Shown here piece by piece: positions 50,366 through 58,763 of a stretch of 64,000 nt of DNA. Position 1 is the stretch's first letter, and each line of letters starts with the position of its first letter. The stretch covers positions 96,984 to 160,983 of the forward strand of contig SCTY01000030.1 of assembly GCA_004297625.1 (NCBI GenBank). The letters run 5' to 3'. The DNA is from Betaproteobacteria bacterium. Its GTDB lineage: Bacteria > Pseudomonadota > Gammaproteobacteria > Burkholderiales > SG8-39. A program made the translations under genes and the position numbers. Under the pieces are notes generated by a model. That model was not told the DNA's origin. It was given only the letters and a program-made list of their open reading frames with translations, and did no database searches.

Positions 50366-51507
50366 AACGCCTTTGGATTTTGGGTTTTCTCGTAATAGCG
50401 GGTTGTTCAACGGTCTCATTGCGCGGCACCGGGGATCTCGGCCTCGTCGTGGAGCGCGCCTCCGGCAGCCTGCTCCTGGTCGAGACGACCGGGCGCTCCG
50501 TGCTCGGCAAGATCTCGGGGCTCGGCGATCTCTCGCACGCCTCGCTCGTGTACTCGCGCGACGGCCGCTATGCCTACGTCTTCGGGCGCGACGGCGGCAT
50601 GACCAAGGTCGACCTGCTGCGCGCGCGCATCGAGCGGCGCATCGTGCAGTCGGGCAACGCCATCGGCGGCGCGATCTCGCAGGACGGCAAGCTGGTGGTC
50701 GCGGCGAATTACAAGCCCGGCGGCATCCGCATCTTCGATAGCCGCACGCTGGAGATGCTTTCCGAGGTGCCGACCGGGTCCAAAGTCGTCGGCATTGCCG
50801 ACGCGCCGGGAAACCGCTTCGTCTTCAGCCTGTTCGACGCGGGCGAAATCTGGATAGTGGACGCTTCTGATCCAAGAACTCCTCAAACGACAAAAATAAG
50901 GGAAATTGGAAATCAGCCGTACGACGGGCTCGTCACGCCCGACGGCCGCTATTACCTCGCGGGCCTTTTCGGCGAAGACGGGCTCGCGCTCGTCGACCTG
51001 TGGCAGCCCGAGCCCAAGGCGCGGCGCATCCTCGACGGCTACGGCCGCGGCCAGGAGCCGCTGCCGGTGTACAAGATGCCGCATCTTCGCGGCTGGGCGA
51101 TCGCCGGGCGCTACGCCTTCCTGCCCGCCATCGGGCGTCACGAGGTGCTCGTCGTCGACACGCAAAGCTGGACCGAGGTCACCCGGATTCCGGTGTACGG
51201 ACAGCCCGTGTTCGTCGTCGCGCAGCCCGGCGGGCGGCGCGTCTGGGTGAATTTCGCCTTCCCGCACAACGGCAGGGTGCAGGTGATCGACGTCCCCGAG
51301 ATGAAGAAGATCGCGGACCTCGACCCCGGCCGCGTGATCCTCCACATCGAGTTCACGCCGCGCGGCGAGCAGGGGTGGGTTTCCTCGCGAGACGACAACG
51401 TGGTGGTGGTCTACGACACGGCGAGCCTGAAGGAGCTCGCGCGGCTGCCGTCGCAGAACCCGAGCGGGATCTTCATGACCTCGCGCGCTGCCATGACCGG
51501 CTTCTGA
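50362..51507 (+). CDS. nirF: Heme d1 biosynthesis protein NirF
   Basis: This protein of about 381 residues is an eight-bladed beta-propeller relative of the d1 domain of nitrite reductase. It starts with a lipoprotein signal (LVIAGC, cysteine 15), which anchors it on the periplasmic side of the membrane. Repeated blade motifs are visible (YSRDGRYAYVFGRDGGMTKVDL, VTPDGRYYLAGLFGEDG). NirF acts on a late heme d1 intermediate. It starts at a GTG overlapping nirC. Confidence 0.9.
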   Translation: MKRLWILGFLVIAGCSTVSLRGTGDLGLVVERASGSLLLVETTGRSVLGKISGLGDLSHASLVYSRDGRYAYVFGRDGGMTKVDLLRARIERRIVQSGNAIGGAISQDGKLVVAANYKPGGIRIFDSRTLEMLSEVPTGSKVVGIADAPGNRFVFSLFDAGEIWIVDASDPRTPQTTKIREIGNQPYDGLVTPDGRYYLAGLFGEDGLALVDLWQPEPKARRILDGYGRGQEPLPVYKMPHLRGWAIAGRYAFLPAIGRHEVLVVDTQSWTEVTRIPVYGQPVFVVAQPGGRRVWVNFAFPHNGRVQVIDVPEMKKIADLDPGRVILHIEFTPRGEQGWVSSRDDNVVVVYDTASLKELARLPSQNPSGIFMTSRAAMTGF

Positions 51508-51508
51508 A

Positions 51509-52456
51509 GTGGGCGCCGCCCTGGATCCGCGCCTGGTGAACGCGTGGCAGCGGGGCTTCCCGCTCGTGCCGCGCCCGTTCGCGGAGATCGCGGCGCGCTG
51601 CGGCTCCACCGAGGCCCAGGTGCTGGAGGAATTCAGGCTGTTCAAGTCGAGCGGGCTCATCGACCGCGTCGGTCCCGTGTTCCGGCCGCGCACCGTCGGC
51701 GCAAGCACCCTCGCCGCCATGGCAGTCCCGGCCGAGCGCGTGGACGCGGTGGCGGAAACCGTGGGCCGGCACGCCGGCGTCAACCACAGCTACGAGCGCG
51801 AGCACAGCTACAACCTGTGGTTCGTGGTTACCGGCCCGGATGAGGCCGAAGTGGAAGAAACGCTCGCGAGCATCGAGCGCGAGACGGGATTGCCGGCGCT
51901 GCGGCTGCCTCTCGAGGAGGAGTTCCACATCGATCTCGGCTTCGATCTCAAGGACCACGCCGTGCCGCGCGGACCGCAGCGCGCCGTCGTGCCCATGCTT
52001 ACCGCCGAGGAAAAGCGCCTCGTCGCGCGCATCGCTCCGGGGCTGCCGCTGGTTCCGCGGCCCTACGCCGAGCTCGGTTTGCCCGAGGAGACGGTGCTCG
52101 CCACGCTGAGGCGCTGGCTCGAGCTCGGCATCGTGCGGCGCATCGGCGCGGTGCTGCGCCATCGCCGCCTCGGCTACGAGGCGAACGCCATGGTCGTCTG
52201 GAACGTGCCCGACGACGTCGTGGCCGCCGCCGGCCGGCGCCTTGCCGCCGACCCGGCCGTCACGCTGTGCTACCGGCGCGCCCGCGCGCTGCCGGAATGG
52301 CCCTACAACCTGTACTGCATGGTGCACGGACGCGAGCGCAGCCGCGCCGTGTACGAGGTGAAGCGCATCAACATGACGCTCGACCTCGACCGCTATCCCC
52401 GCCTGGTGCTTTTCAGCAGCCGCTGCTTCACCCAGCGCGCCGCGAACTATGGATGA
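51509..52456 (+). CDS. nirDL: Siroheme decarboxylase NirDL fusion
   Basis: This 315-residue protein contains two AsnC/Lrp-like units in one chain: a NirD-like half (residues about 1-150, with GFPLVPRPFAEIAARCG and NHSYEREHSYNLWFVV) and a NirL-like half (from about 165, with GLPLVPRPYAELGLPE and ALPEWPYNLYCMVHG). It takes part in removing two carboxyl groups from siroheme to give 12,18-didecarboxysiroheme. It starts at a GTG one base after nirF. NirD and NirL are separate in Pseudomonas and fused in several other denitrifiers. Confidence 0.88.
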   Translation: MGAALDPRLVNAWQRGFPLVPRPFAEIAARCGSTEAQVLEEFRLFKSSGLIDRVGPVFRPRTVGASTLAAMAVPAERVDAVAETVGRHAGVNHSYEREHSYNLWFVVTGPDEAEVEETLASIERETGLPALRLPLEEEFHIDLGFDLKDHAVPRGPQRAVVPMLTAEEKRLVARIAPGLPLVPRPYAELGLPEETVLATLRRWLELGIVRRIGAVLRHRRLGYEANAMVVWNVPDDVVAAAGRRLAADPAVTLCYRRARALPEWPYNLYCMVHGRERSRAVYEVKRINMTLDLDRYPRLVLFSSRCFTQRAANYG

Positions 52457-52892
52457 GCTCGAGCGCCGCATCGTGAACGGCCTGCAGGGCGGCTTTCCGC
52501 TGTGCCCCCGGCCGTACGCCGCCGCGGCGCGAGCACTCGGCCTGGCAGAGAAAGAATTGATCGAGCGTATCGGAAAGCTTCTGTCGGAGGGCACGCTGAC
52601 GCGCTTCGGCCCGATGTTCGACGCCGAGCGGCTGGGCGGCGCCTTCACGCTGTGCGCGATGAGCGTGCCGCAGGGCGAGTTCGAGCGCGTCGCGCGGCTC
52701 GTGAACGCGCATCCCGAGGTCGCGCACAACTACGAGCGCGCGCACCGCTTCAACCTGTGGTTCGTGCTCGCGGCCGCGGAGCGCACGCGCCTTTCCAAAG
52801 TTATCCAGGCTATTGAGGCGGAAACTGGTTACGCGGTGCTCGACCTGCCGCGCGAGCGGGAGTACTTCGTCGAGCTCAAGCTGAGCGCATGA
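52449..52892 (+). CDS. nirG: Siroheme decarboxylase subunit NirG
   Basis: This 147-residue AsnC/Lrp-like protein resembles the NirD half more than the NirL half (GFPLCPRPYAAAARALG, AHNYERAHRFNLWFVLA), which fits NirG. It overlaps nirDL by eight bases and nirH by four. It works with NirDL and NirH as the siroheme decarboxylase complex, not as a DNA-binding regulator. Confidence 0.85.
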   Translation: MDELERRIVNGLQGGFPLCPRPYAAAARALGLAEKELIERIGKLLSEGTLTRFGPMFDAERLGGAFTLCAMSVPQGEFERVARLVNAHPEVAHNYERAHRFNLWFVLAAAERTRLSKVIQAIEAETGYAVLDLPREREYFVELKLSA

Positions 52893-53356
52893 ACGCGCTC
52901 GACGAAAAGATCGTGCGCGCCACCCAGGCCGGCCTGCCGCTCACGGCCGAGCCGTACGCCGAGATCGCAAAAGAGCTCGGCGTCTCCGAGCAGGAGCTTC
53001 TCTCCCGGCTGCAGGCGATGCTCGCGGACGGCCGCATCCGGCGCATCGGCGCGGTTCCCAACCACTACGCGCTCGGCTATGCGGCGAACGCCATGTCGGT
53101 GTGGAACGTGGCCGATGCGGCCATCGACCGCCTCGGCGCGGCGGTGGGCGCGCTTGCTTTCGTGAGCCACTGCTACCGCCGCCCGCGCCGGCTGCCCGAC
53201 TGGCCTTACAACCTGTTCGCCATGGTGCATGGCCGCAACCGCGCCGAGACGCAGCGCCACGTGGAAGCGATCAAGGAAGTGCTGGGCGACGCGCTGAACG
53301 GCTTCGACACTCTCTACAGCCTGCGGATCCTCAAGAAGACCGGCCTGCGGTTTTGA
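52889..53356 (+). CDS. nirH: Siroheme decarboxylase subunit NirH
   Basis: This 155-residue AsnC/Lrp-like protein resembles the NirL half (GLPLTAEPYAEIAKELG, IGAVPNHYALGYAANAMSVWNV, RLPDWPYNLFAMVHGRNR), as expected for NirH. Its stop codon lies inside the perfect Fnr box that precedes nirJ, so nirJN can be transcribed on its own. Confidence 0.85.
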   Translation: MNALDEKIVRATQAGLPLTAEPYAEIAKELGVSEQELLSRLQAMLADGRIRRIGAVPNHYALGYAANAMSVWNVADAAIDRLGAAVGALAFVSHCYRRPRRLPDWPYNLFAMVHGRNRAETQRHVEAIKEVLGDALNGFDTLYSLRILKKTGLRF

Positions 53357-53366
53357 TTTACATCAA
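53353..53366. promoter_or_regulatory. Fnr-type site, perfect consensus (TTGATTTACATCAA)
   Basis: TTGAT-N4-ATCAA centred 56 bp upstream of the nirJ start, which fits a class II promoter with a short leader. Confidence 0.82.
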
Positions 53367-53415
53367 AAGTGACTAGGGCCATGCCTCTAGGATCGGGACG
53401 CCAGATGACAAACCG

Positions 53416-54561
53416 ATGCTGAGAGTATCCCGCTACATGCAGGAGATCGTTCGGCCGACGCCGGCCACCGGCCGGCGCGCGGAGCCGCCCGGGCCGGTGG
53501 TGATCTGGAACCTCCTGCGGCGCTGCAACCTCGCGTGCATGCACTGTTATTCGATCTCGGCCGACGTCGACTTCCCCGGTGAGCTCGCCAGGGCCGAGAT
53601 CCTCTCGGTGATGGAGGATCTCAAGGCGGCCGGCGTCCCCGCGCTGATTCTCTCGGGCGGCGAGCCCCTGCTGCACAAGCATATCTTCGAGATCGCGGCG
53701 CGCGCCAAGTCGCTCGGCTTCCACACCGCGCTCTCGACCAACGGCACGCTCATCGACCTGCCGCTTGCCGGGCGCATCGCGGCGACCGGCTTCGACTATG
53801 TCGGCATCAGCCTGGATGGCCTGCGCGCCACGCACGACAAGTTCCGCCGCAAGCAAGGCGGCTTCGATGCCGCGCTGAACGGCCTGCGCCTGTGCCGCGA
53901 CATGGGCGTGAGAGTCGGGCTGCGCTTCACCGTGACCCAAGGCAATGCGGCCGAGCTGCCGGCGCTGCTCGCGCTCGCCGAGGACGAGCGCATCGACCGG
54001 TTCTACCTTTCCCACCTCAACTACGCCGGGCGCGGCAACGTCAACCGCAAGACGGACGCCGCGCTGCGCACCTCGCGCGAGGTGATGAATTTGATCTTTG
54101 AAAAAGCGTTCCATTACGCGCAGCGCGGCGTCGAGAAGGAGATCGTCACCGGCAACAACGACGCCGACGGCGTCTGCCTGCTGCTCTGGGCCCGCAAGCA
54201 CATCAAAGACCTCGACGAGCAGCATTTGCGGGCGAAGCTCGCCGAATGGGGCGGCAACTCGTCTGGCATCAATGTCGGGAACATCGACAACCTCGGCAAC
54301 GTGCACCCCGACACCATGTGGTGGGACTGCACGCTCGGAAACGTCAAGTCGCGGCCTTTCGGCGATATCTGGAAGGACACGCGCCACCCGATCATGGCGG
54401 GGCTGAAGGCGCGTCCGCGCAAGATCAAGGGCCGCTGCGCGCATTGCGCCTACTTCGACATCTGCGGCGGCAATACCCGCGTGCGCGCCATGAAGGTGAG
54501 CGGCGACCCGTGGGGCGAAGACCCGGCCTGCTACCTCGACGACGCGGAGATCGCCGCGTGA
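53416..54561 (+). CDS. nirJ: Heme d1 biosynthesis radical SAM protein NirJ
   Basis: This 381-residue radical SAM/SPASM enzyme has CNLACMHC (from about residue 36), the LILSGGEPLL motif and a C-terminal cluster region (RCAHCAYFDICGGNTR). NirJ converts 12,18-didecarboxysiroheme toward heme d1 by removing propionate side chains. The ATG at 53416 lies 60 bases after nirH and begins its own Fnr-controlled unit. Its stop overlaps the nirN GTG. Confidence 0.93.
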   Translation: MLRVSRYMQEIVRPTPATGRRAEPPGPVVIWNLLRRCNLACMHCYSISADVDFPGELARAEILSVMEDLKAAGVPALILSGGEPLLHKHIFEIAARAKSLGFHTALSTNGTLIDLPLAGRIAATGFDYVGISLDGLRATHDKFRRKQGGFDAALNGLRLCRDMGVRVGLRFTVTQGNAAELPALLALAEDERIDRFYLSHLNYAGRGNVNRKTDAALRTSREVMNLIFEKAFHYAQRGVEKEIVTGNNDADGVCLLLWARKHIKDLDEQHLRAKLAEWGGNSSGINVGNIDNLGNVHPDTMWWDCTLGNVKSRPFGDIWKDTRHPIMAGLKARPRKIKGRCAHCAYFDICGGNTRVRAMKVSGDPWGEDPACYLDDAEIAA

Positions 54562-56084
54562 AACGCAGGCTTTTCTCCATCGCGTTCCTGTTCCTCGGCT
54601 GGAATGTGTTCGCCGCCGCCCCCGGGCAAACCACTTACGATCAATTCTGCGCGGGCTGTCACGGCAGGGACCGGCTGGGCGGCATGGGAGCGGCGCTGCT
54701 GCCGGACAATCTTTCGCGGCTGAAAAAGGCCGACGCCGTGGGCGTGATCGCGGACGGCCGCCCCGGCGTGCAGATGCCGCCGTACCGGCGCGTGCTCGGC
54801 GAGGCCCAGATCCGCGACGTCGTGGAGCTCATCTACACGCCGCTCGATCCGGCGCCGAGCTGGAGCGAGGCGGACATCCGCGCCTCCAGGGTAGAGCATT
54901 ACGCGAGCGGCTCGCTGCCCGCGGCGCCGCAATTCTCCGCGGATCCGCTCAACCTCTTCGTGGTGGTCGAGGCCGGCGACCATCACGTGACCATCCTCGA
55001 CGGCGACCGCCTCGAGCCGATCACCCGCTTCGCGTCGCGCTACTCGCTGCACGGCGGCCCGAAATTCACGCGCGACGGGCGCTACGTCTATTTCGCCTCG
55101 CGCGACGGCTGGATCTCGAAGTTCGACCTGTGGAACCTGAAGATGGTGGCCGAGGTGCGCGCCGGCATCAACACGCGCAACGCCGCCGTGTCCTACGACG
55201 GCCGCTACGTGATCGTGGCGAATTATTTGCCTCACACCCTGACCGTTCTCGACCACGATCTTAATTTCTTGAAAATCATCGAAGCGCCCTCGCGCATCTC
55301 GGCGGTGTACGACGCGCCGCCGCGCTCGAGCTTCGTCGCCGCGCTGAAGGATGTGCCCGAGCTCTGGGAGATCTCCTACGACCCGAAGGCCGCGCCCATC
55401 CCCACCGGGCTGGTGCACGACTTTCGCCTGAAGGAAGGCAGCTTCGAGCCCGGCTTCCTCAATCCGCGGCGCACGCCGCTCACCGACGTGCTGGACGATT
55501 TCTTCTTCGCGCCCGGCTTCGGCACGCTCGTCGGCGCGCAGCGCGACGGCAAGCGCGGCCGCGTGGTGCAGCTCGACGCGCGCCGCGAGATCGCGAGCGT
55601 CGATCTGCCCGGGCTGCCGCATCTCGGCTCAGGGATCAGCTGGGAGCGCAACGGCCGCCGGGTGATGGCGACGCCCAACCTGCGCGACGGCGTGGTGAGC
55701 GTGATCGACATGCAGACCTGGAAGACGATCGCGCACATCCCGACGCTCGGGCCGGGCTTCTTCCTGCGCAGCCACGAAGCGAGCCGCTACGCCTGGGTCG
55801 ACTCGATGATGAGCCCCAAGGGACGCGACACCCTCGAGGTCATCGACAAGCAGACGTTGCAGGTGGCGGCGCGGCTTACCCCGGTGCCGGGCAAGACGCT
55901 CGCGCACATCGAGTTCGACCGCTACGGACGCTACGCGCTCGCGAGCCTGTGGGAGCAGGACGGCGCGCTGATCGTCTTCGATGCCGCGACGCTCGCCGAG
56001 GTGAAGCGCATCCCGATGAAGCGGCCCGTCGGCAAGTACAACGTCTACAACAAGATCATGCGCTCCGAGGGGACCAGCCCGTGA
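54558..56084 (+). CDS. nirN: Cytochrome cd1-like protein NirN (dihydro-heme d1 dehydrogenase)
   Basis: This protein of about 508 residues has a Sec signal peptide, one heme c site (C31-AG-C34-H35 with DRLGGMGAALLPDNLSRL) and an eight-bladed d1-type propeller. NirN converts dihydro-heme d1 to heme d1 and hands it to NirS. I prefer NirN to NirS because of the gene position after nirJ, the short cytochrome c domain and the absence of the long N-terminal arm of NirS. The call would change if the two distal histidines of NirS aligned. Confidence 0.75.
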   Translation: MKRRLFSIAFLFLGWNVFAAAPGQTTYDQFCAGCHGRDRLGGMGAALLPDNLSRLKKADAVGVIADGRPGVQMPPYRRVLGEAQIRDVVELIYTPLDPAPSWSEADIRASRVEHYASGSLPAAPQFSADPLNLFVVVEAGDHHVTILDGDRLEPITRFASRYSLHGGPKFTRDGRYVYFASRDGWISKFDLWNLKMVAEVRAGINTRNAAVSYDGRYVIVANYLPHTLTVLDHDLNFLKIIEAPSRISAVYDAPPRSSFVAALKDVPELWEISYDPKAAPIPTGLVHDFRLKEGSFEPGFLNPRRTPLTDVLDDFFFAPGFGTLVGAQRDGKRGRVVQLDARREIASVDLPGLPHLGSGISWERNGRRVMATPNLRDGVVSVIDMQTWKTIAHIPTLGPGFFLRSHEASRYAWVDSMMSPKGRDTLEVIDKQTLQVAARLTPVPGKTLAHIEFDRYGRYALASLWEQDGALIVFDAATLAEVKRIPMKRPVGKYNVYNKIMRSEGTSP

Positions 56085-56785
56085 AGAACCGCCATCCGCA
56101 AATCAAGATCCAGGCTTTCCTCGCCAATCTGCCCATGTTCAGCGACATGAGCCGCGAGGAGCTCGACCGCGTCGCCGCGGCGACGATCCCGGTCTATGCG
56201 GAGAAGGGGCAGTCGATCGTCCAGGCGGGCGACCCCTGCACCGGCTTTCACCTCGTGGTCTACGGACAGGTGAAGCTCGGCTTCACTTCCCCGCAGGGCG
56301 TGGAGAAGGTCGTGGATATCATCCGTCCGGGGCAGAGCTTCGGCGAGGCGCTGCTGTTCCTCGACAAGCCCTACATGGTTTTCGCGCAGGCGCTCGCCGA
56401 TTCGATGCTGCTGCACGTCGCGAAGCACGCGGTGCTCGATGGGCTGGCGAACGACCCGTGCTTCGCAAAGCGGATGCTCTCGGGACTGGCGCGGCGCGTC
56501 CACGGCCTGATCCGCGACGTGGAGGCCTACAGCCTGCGCTCGGGCCAGGAGCGGGTGATCGGCTACCTGCTCGCCGACGCGGCCGACGTTTCCGTGAATG
56601 GCAAGCCGGTCGAAGTGCATCTTTCGCCCGGTAAGAGCGTGATCGCCTCGCGGCTCAACATGACGCCCGAGCACTTCTCGCGCATCCTGCACGACCTGTG
56701 CGCCACGGGCCTGATCGAGGTGAGCGGCCGCACGGTGCGCATCCCCGACCTCGAAAGGCTGCGCGAGGGCGCGTCGGCGGTGTAA
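56081..56785 (+). CDS. Crp/Fnr-family regulator, Dnr/NNR-like (second copy)
   Basis: This 234-residue regulator has a sensor domain (GQSFGEALLFLDKPYMVFAQAL) and a C-terminal helix-turn-helix with EHFSR, the E-x-x-S-R signature for TTGAT-type half-sites. It lacks Fnr cluster cysteines at the N-terminus. The GTG start overlaps the nirN stop (GTGA), so it is made with the heme d1 enzymes and likely responds to nitric oxide. It is a paralogue of the protein at 4483-5172. Confidence 0.88.
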   Translation: MKNRHPQIKIQAFLANLPMFSDMSREELDRVAAATIPVYAEKGQSIVQAGDPCTGFHLVVYGQVKLGFTSPQGVEKVVDIIRPGQSFGEALLFLDKPYMVFAQALADSMLLHVAKHAVLDGLANDPCFAKRMLSGLARRVHGLIRDVEAYSLRSGQERVIGYLLADAADVSVNGKPVEVHLSPGKSVIASRLNMTPEHFSRILHDLCATGLIEVSGRTVRIPDLERLREGASAV

Positions 56786-56789
56786 ACGC

Positions 56790-57115
56790 TTTTGGCGAGC
56801 GCGCGAGGCCGCTCGCCGCCATCAGCAGGACCAGCCCATAGAGGCCATAGTGGGCCGCGGGCGCGAGCCGGTCGATGAAGGCATTGCCGGTGCCGAGGGG
56901 AAGCGGCCGCCGCGTCGACAGGCGCACCGCGAGGCGCACGAGCATCAGCACGAAGATCGCGAACCCGGCGACCATATGCCCGCGCAGCGCGAACAGCTTG
57001 TCGGGCGAGGAGTTGGGCATCTTCTCGAGCGACAGCGTGCCCATGGCGAGCGAAAACAGATCAGGGCCGCGAGCAGCCAGTGCAGCGCCACGAGCGCGGG
57101 ATGATAACGAGTCAT
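56790..57115 (-). pseudogene. Cytochrome b561-type gene, frameshifted and truncated
   Basis: The start MTRYHPALVALHWLLAALI (ATG at 57113-57115) is typical of cytochrome b561, including the first heme histidine. The frame then breaks near 57055-57065; a one-base shift restores FSLAMGTLSLEKMP and continues through LFALRGHMVAGFAIFVLMLVRL and AAHYGLYGLVLLMAASG. After that the sequence runs into the 3' end of the convergent regulator gene and the last helices, with the remaining heme ligands, are missing. The gene is therefore probably dead. Confidence 0.75.
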
Positions 57116-57489
57116 GTCCTGCGAAAGGAGAAGAGCGCGAGCGCGGCGATCGACACCCACACGAAGGTCCTGAGCGACATCGCGGCCACGGTGCGCGCTT
57201 CGAAGGCCCCGCCGCCGAGGATATGGGCGCCGAACGCCGCGAATACCAGCGCGGTGAGCAATGCCAGGGCGAGCGCGACCATCGGCGCCCAGCGCCGGCG
57301 CAGCCAAAGCCCGATGCCCGCCGCCACGTACACGAACCCGGCGAGGAAGTTGAACCACAGCACGAACGGGACGTAGTTGCCCGCCTGCGCGGCGCCGTCG
57401 CCGAAGAGCACCCGGGCGCCGCTCACCACGGTGGCCGCGCCGAAAACGACCGCGACCGCCGCTGCAAGCTTCGTTGCCTTTTCAAGCAT
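57112..57489 (-). CDS. Four-helix membrane protein of unknown function
   Basis: This 125-residue protein has four hydrophobic segments (LAAAVAVVFGAATVVSG, FVLWFNFLAGFVYVAAGIGLWL, MVALALALLTALVFAAFG, FVWVSIAALALFSF). It begins eight bases inside the end of the amidohydrolase gene and its stop overlaps the b561 start, so it belongs to the leftward flavoprotein-ferredoxin-amidohydrolase operon. It may be a partner of the lost cytochrome b561. I do not recognise its family. Confidence 0.6.
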   Translation of the reverse strand: MLEKATKLAAAVAVVFGAATVVSGARVLFGDGAAQAGNYVPFVLWFNFLAGFVYVAAGIGLWLRRRWAPMVALALALLTALVFAAFGAHILGGGAFEARTVAAMSLRTFVWVSIAALALFSFRRT

Positions 57490-58534
57490 GCGCTTTGGAA
57501 ACCTTGGCAACTGCAGAGTCCATGCGGCACAGGCGCCGCAGGTTGCCCGCGAAGATGGCCTCGCGCTCGAAGGGCGAGAGCTCGAGCTGGTCCATGATCT
57601 CGAGCGTGTAGCGGACATAGGCGCGCCCGCCTTCCGGGTCGAAGGGCGCGTCCGAGGCGAACAGGCAGTGCTCCACGCCGAAGAAGCGCAGCCCGCACTT
57701 CGTCGCCTCCAGCGCGCCGAAGAGCGCCGTGTCGGCGTAGAAGTTGCGGAAGTAGTCGACCGGGCGCTTGCCCTTGGCTTTCATCGCCTTGACGATCAAG
57801 GTGTAGTCCTCGTCCGAGGTGCGGGTGCCGAGCTGGTCCCAGCCCGGGCCGACGCGCCCCTCGAAGTACGGAATCATGCCGCCCATGTGGTGCGTGATCA
57901 GCTTGAACCCGGGATGGCGGTCGAAAAGCCCGCCGAACACCATGTGCGCCATGGCGACGCTGGTCTCGTAGGGCCAGCCGAGCGTCCACCAGATCTCGTA
58001 GTGGCTCTTCTTCTCGCCGACGTAGTCCGGAAACTCGGCGCCGCGCGCCGGGTGCATCCACATCGGCAGGTCGTACTTCGCCATGAGGTCGAAGAGCGGC
58101 AGCGTCTGCTGGGTGTAGAGCGGCCGGCCGTTGATGTTGGTGAATACCTGCACGCCGATGGCGCCGAGCTCGTCGATGGCGCGGCGCGCCTCGGTGACGG
58201 AGGCGTCTATGTCGTTCATCGGCAGCGAGGCGACGAAGCCCGGGAAACGGGTCGGATGCTTGCGCACCAGCTCGGCCATGCCGTCGTTGGCGAGACGCGC
58301 CATTTCGGCAGCCACTTTTGAGGCACCGAAGACCTCGATCGGCGGCGAGGGCAGCGTGAGGATCTGGCAATAGTCGTCGCCGAACTCATCCATGATGCGA
58401 AAGCGCACGTCGAGGTCGACGATGCTCGGGATGGCGCGCACGCGCTTGTGCATGTCGCGGCCGTTCGGCGCGACCTCGAGCATGCGGTCCCAGTAGCGCT
58501 TGGGGAATATGTGGGTAAAGGCGTCGATCTTCAT
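57482..58534 (-). CDS. Amidohydrolase-2 family protein (ACMSD/decarboxylase type)
   Basis: This 350-residue TIM-barrel protein starts MKIDAFTHIFPKRYWDRML and has the later ligands of the ACMSD/gamma-resorcylate decarboxylase group: MWMHPARGAEFPDY, LITHHMGGMIPYFEGR and FASDAPFDPEGG. The N-terminal HxH metal pair is changed to F-T-H, so one metal ligand is missing. Relatives decarboxylate aromatic acids or hydrolyse cyclic CoA-free intermediates; the reaction is unknown. AGGAGC precedes the ATG at 58534. It follows a ferredoxin gene and a flavoprotein gene in one operon. Confidence 0.75.
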   Translation of the reverse strand: MKIDAFTHIFPKRYWDRMLEVAPNGRDMHKRVRAIPSIVDLDVRFRIMDEFGDDYCQILTLPSPPIEVFGASKVAAEMARLANDGMAELVRKHPTRFPGFVASLPMNDIDASVTEARRAIDELGAIGVQVFTNINGRPLYTQQTLPLFDLMAKYDLPMWMHPARGAEFPDYVGEKKSHYEIWWTLGWPYETSVAMAHMVFGGLFDRHPGFKLITHHMGGMIPYFEGRVGPGWDQLGTRTSDEDYTLIVKAMKAKGKRPVDYFRNFYADTALFGALEATKCGLRFFGVEHCLFASDAPFDPEGGRAYVRYTLEIMDQLELSPFEREAIFAGNLRRLCRMDSAVAKVSKAHA

Positions 58535-58547
58535 TTTTGCTCCTGTG

Positions 58548-58748
58548 TTAAGCGGCAAGCATTGCCCAGGGGAAGGTGAAGCTGATCGCGCCGCGCGCGC
58601 ATTCCTGCCGGCAGGCGCCGCAGTGCCAGCACTCCTCCGGGTAGCGCACTACCGCCAGCTTGCCTTCCATGTGGATCACGTCGAGCGGGCAATAAAGGTC
58701 GCAGAGCTTGCAGCCGTTGCATTTTTTCGCATCGATTACCGCTGGCAT
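58548..58748 (-). CDS. 2[4Fe-4S] ferredoxin-type protein, AprB-like
   Basis: This 66-residue protein has two cluster motifs, C10-C13-C16-C20 and C40-C43-C46-C50 (CNGCKLCDLYCP and CWHCGACRQEC). It resembles the iron-sulfur subunit of adenylylsulfate reductase and other small partners of FAD-dependent fumarate reductase-like proteins. Encoded between the flavoprotein and the amidohydrolase genes, it likely carries electrons for the flavoprotein. Confidence 0.85.
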   Translation of the reverse strand: MPAVIDAKKCNGCKLCDLYCPLDVIHMEGKLAVVRYPEECWHCGACRQECARGAISFTFPWAMLAA

Positions 58749-58763
58749 GGTTCCCTCCCCTCC

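Noticed and set aside
54558..56084. Assignment as nirS (cytochrome cd1 nitrite reductase)
   Set aside because: Gene position after nirJ and the short N-terminal region fit NirN better; kept as an alternative because the distal histidines could not be checked.
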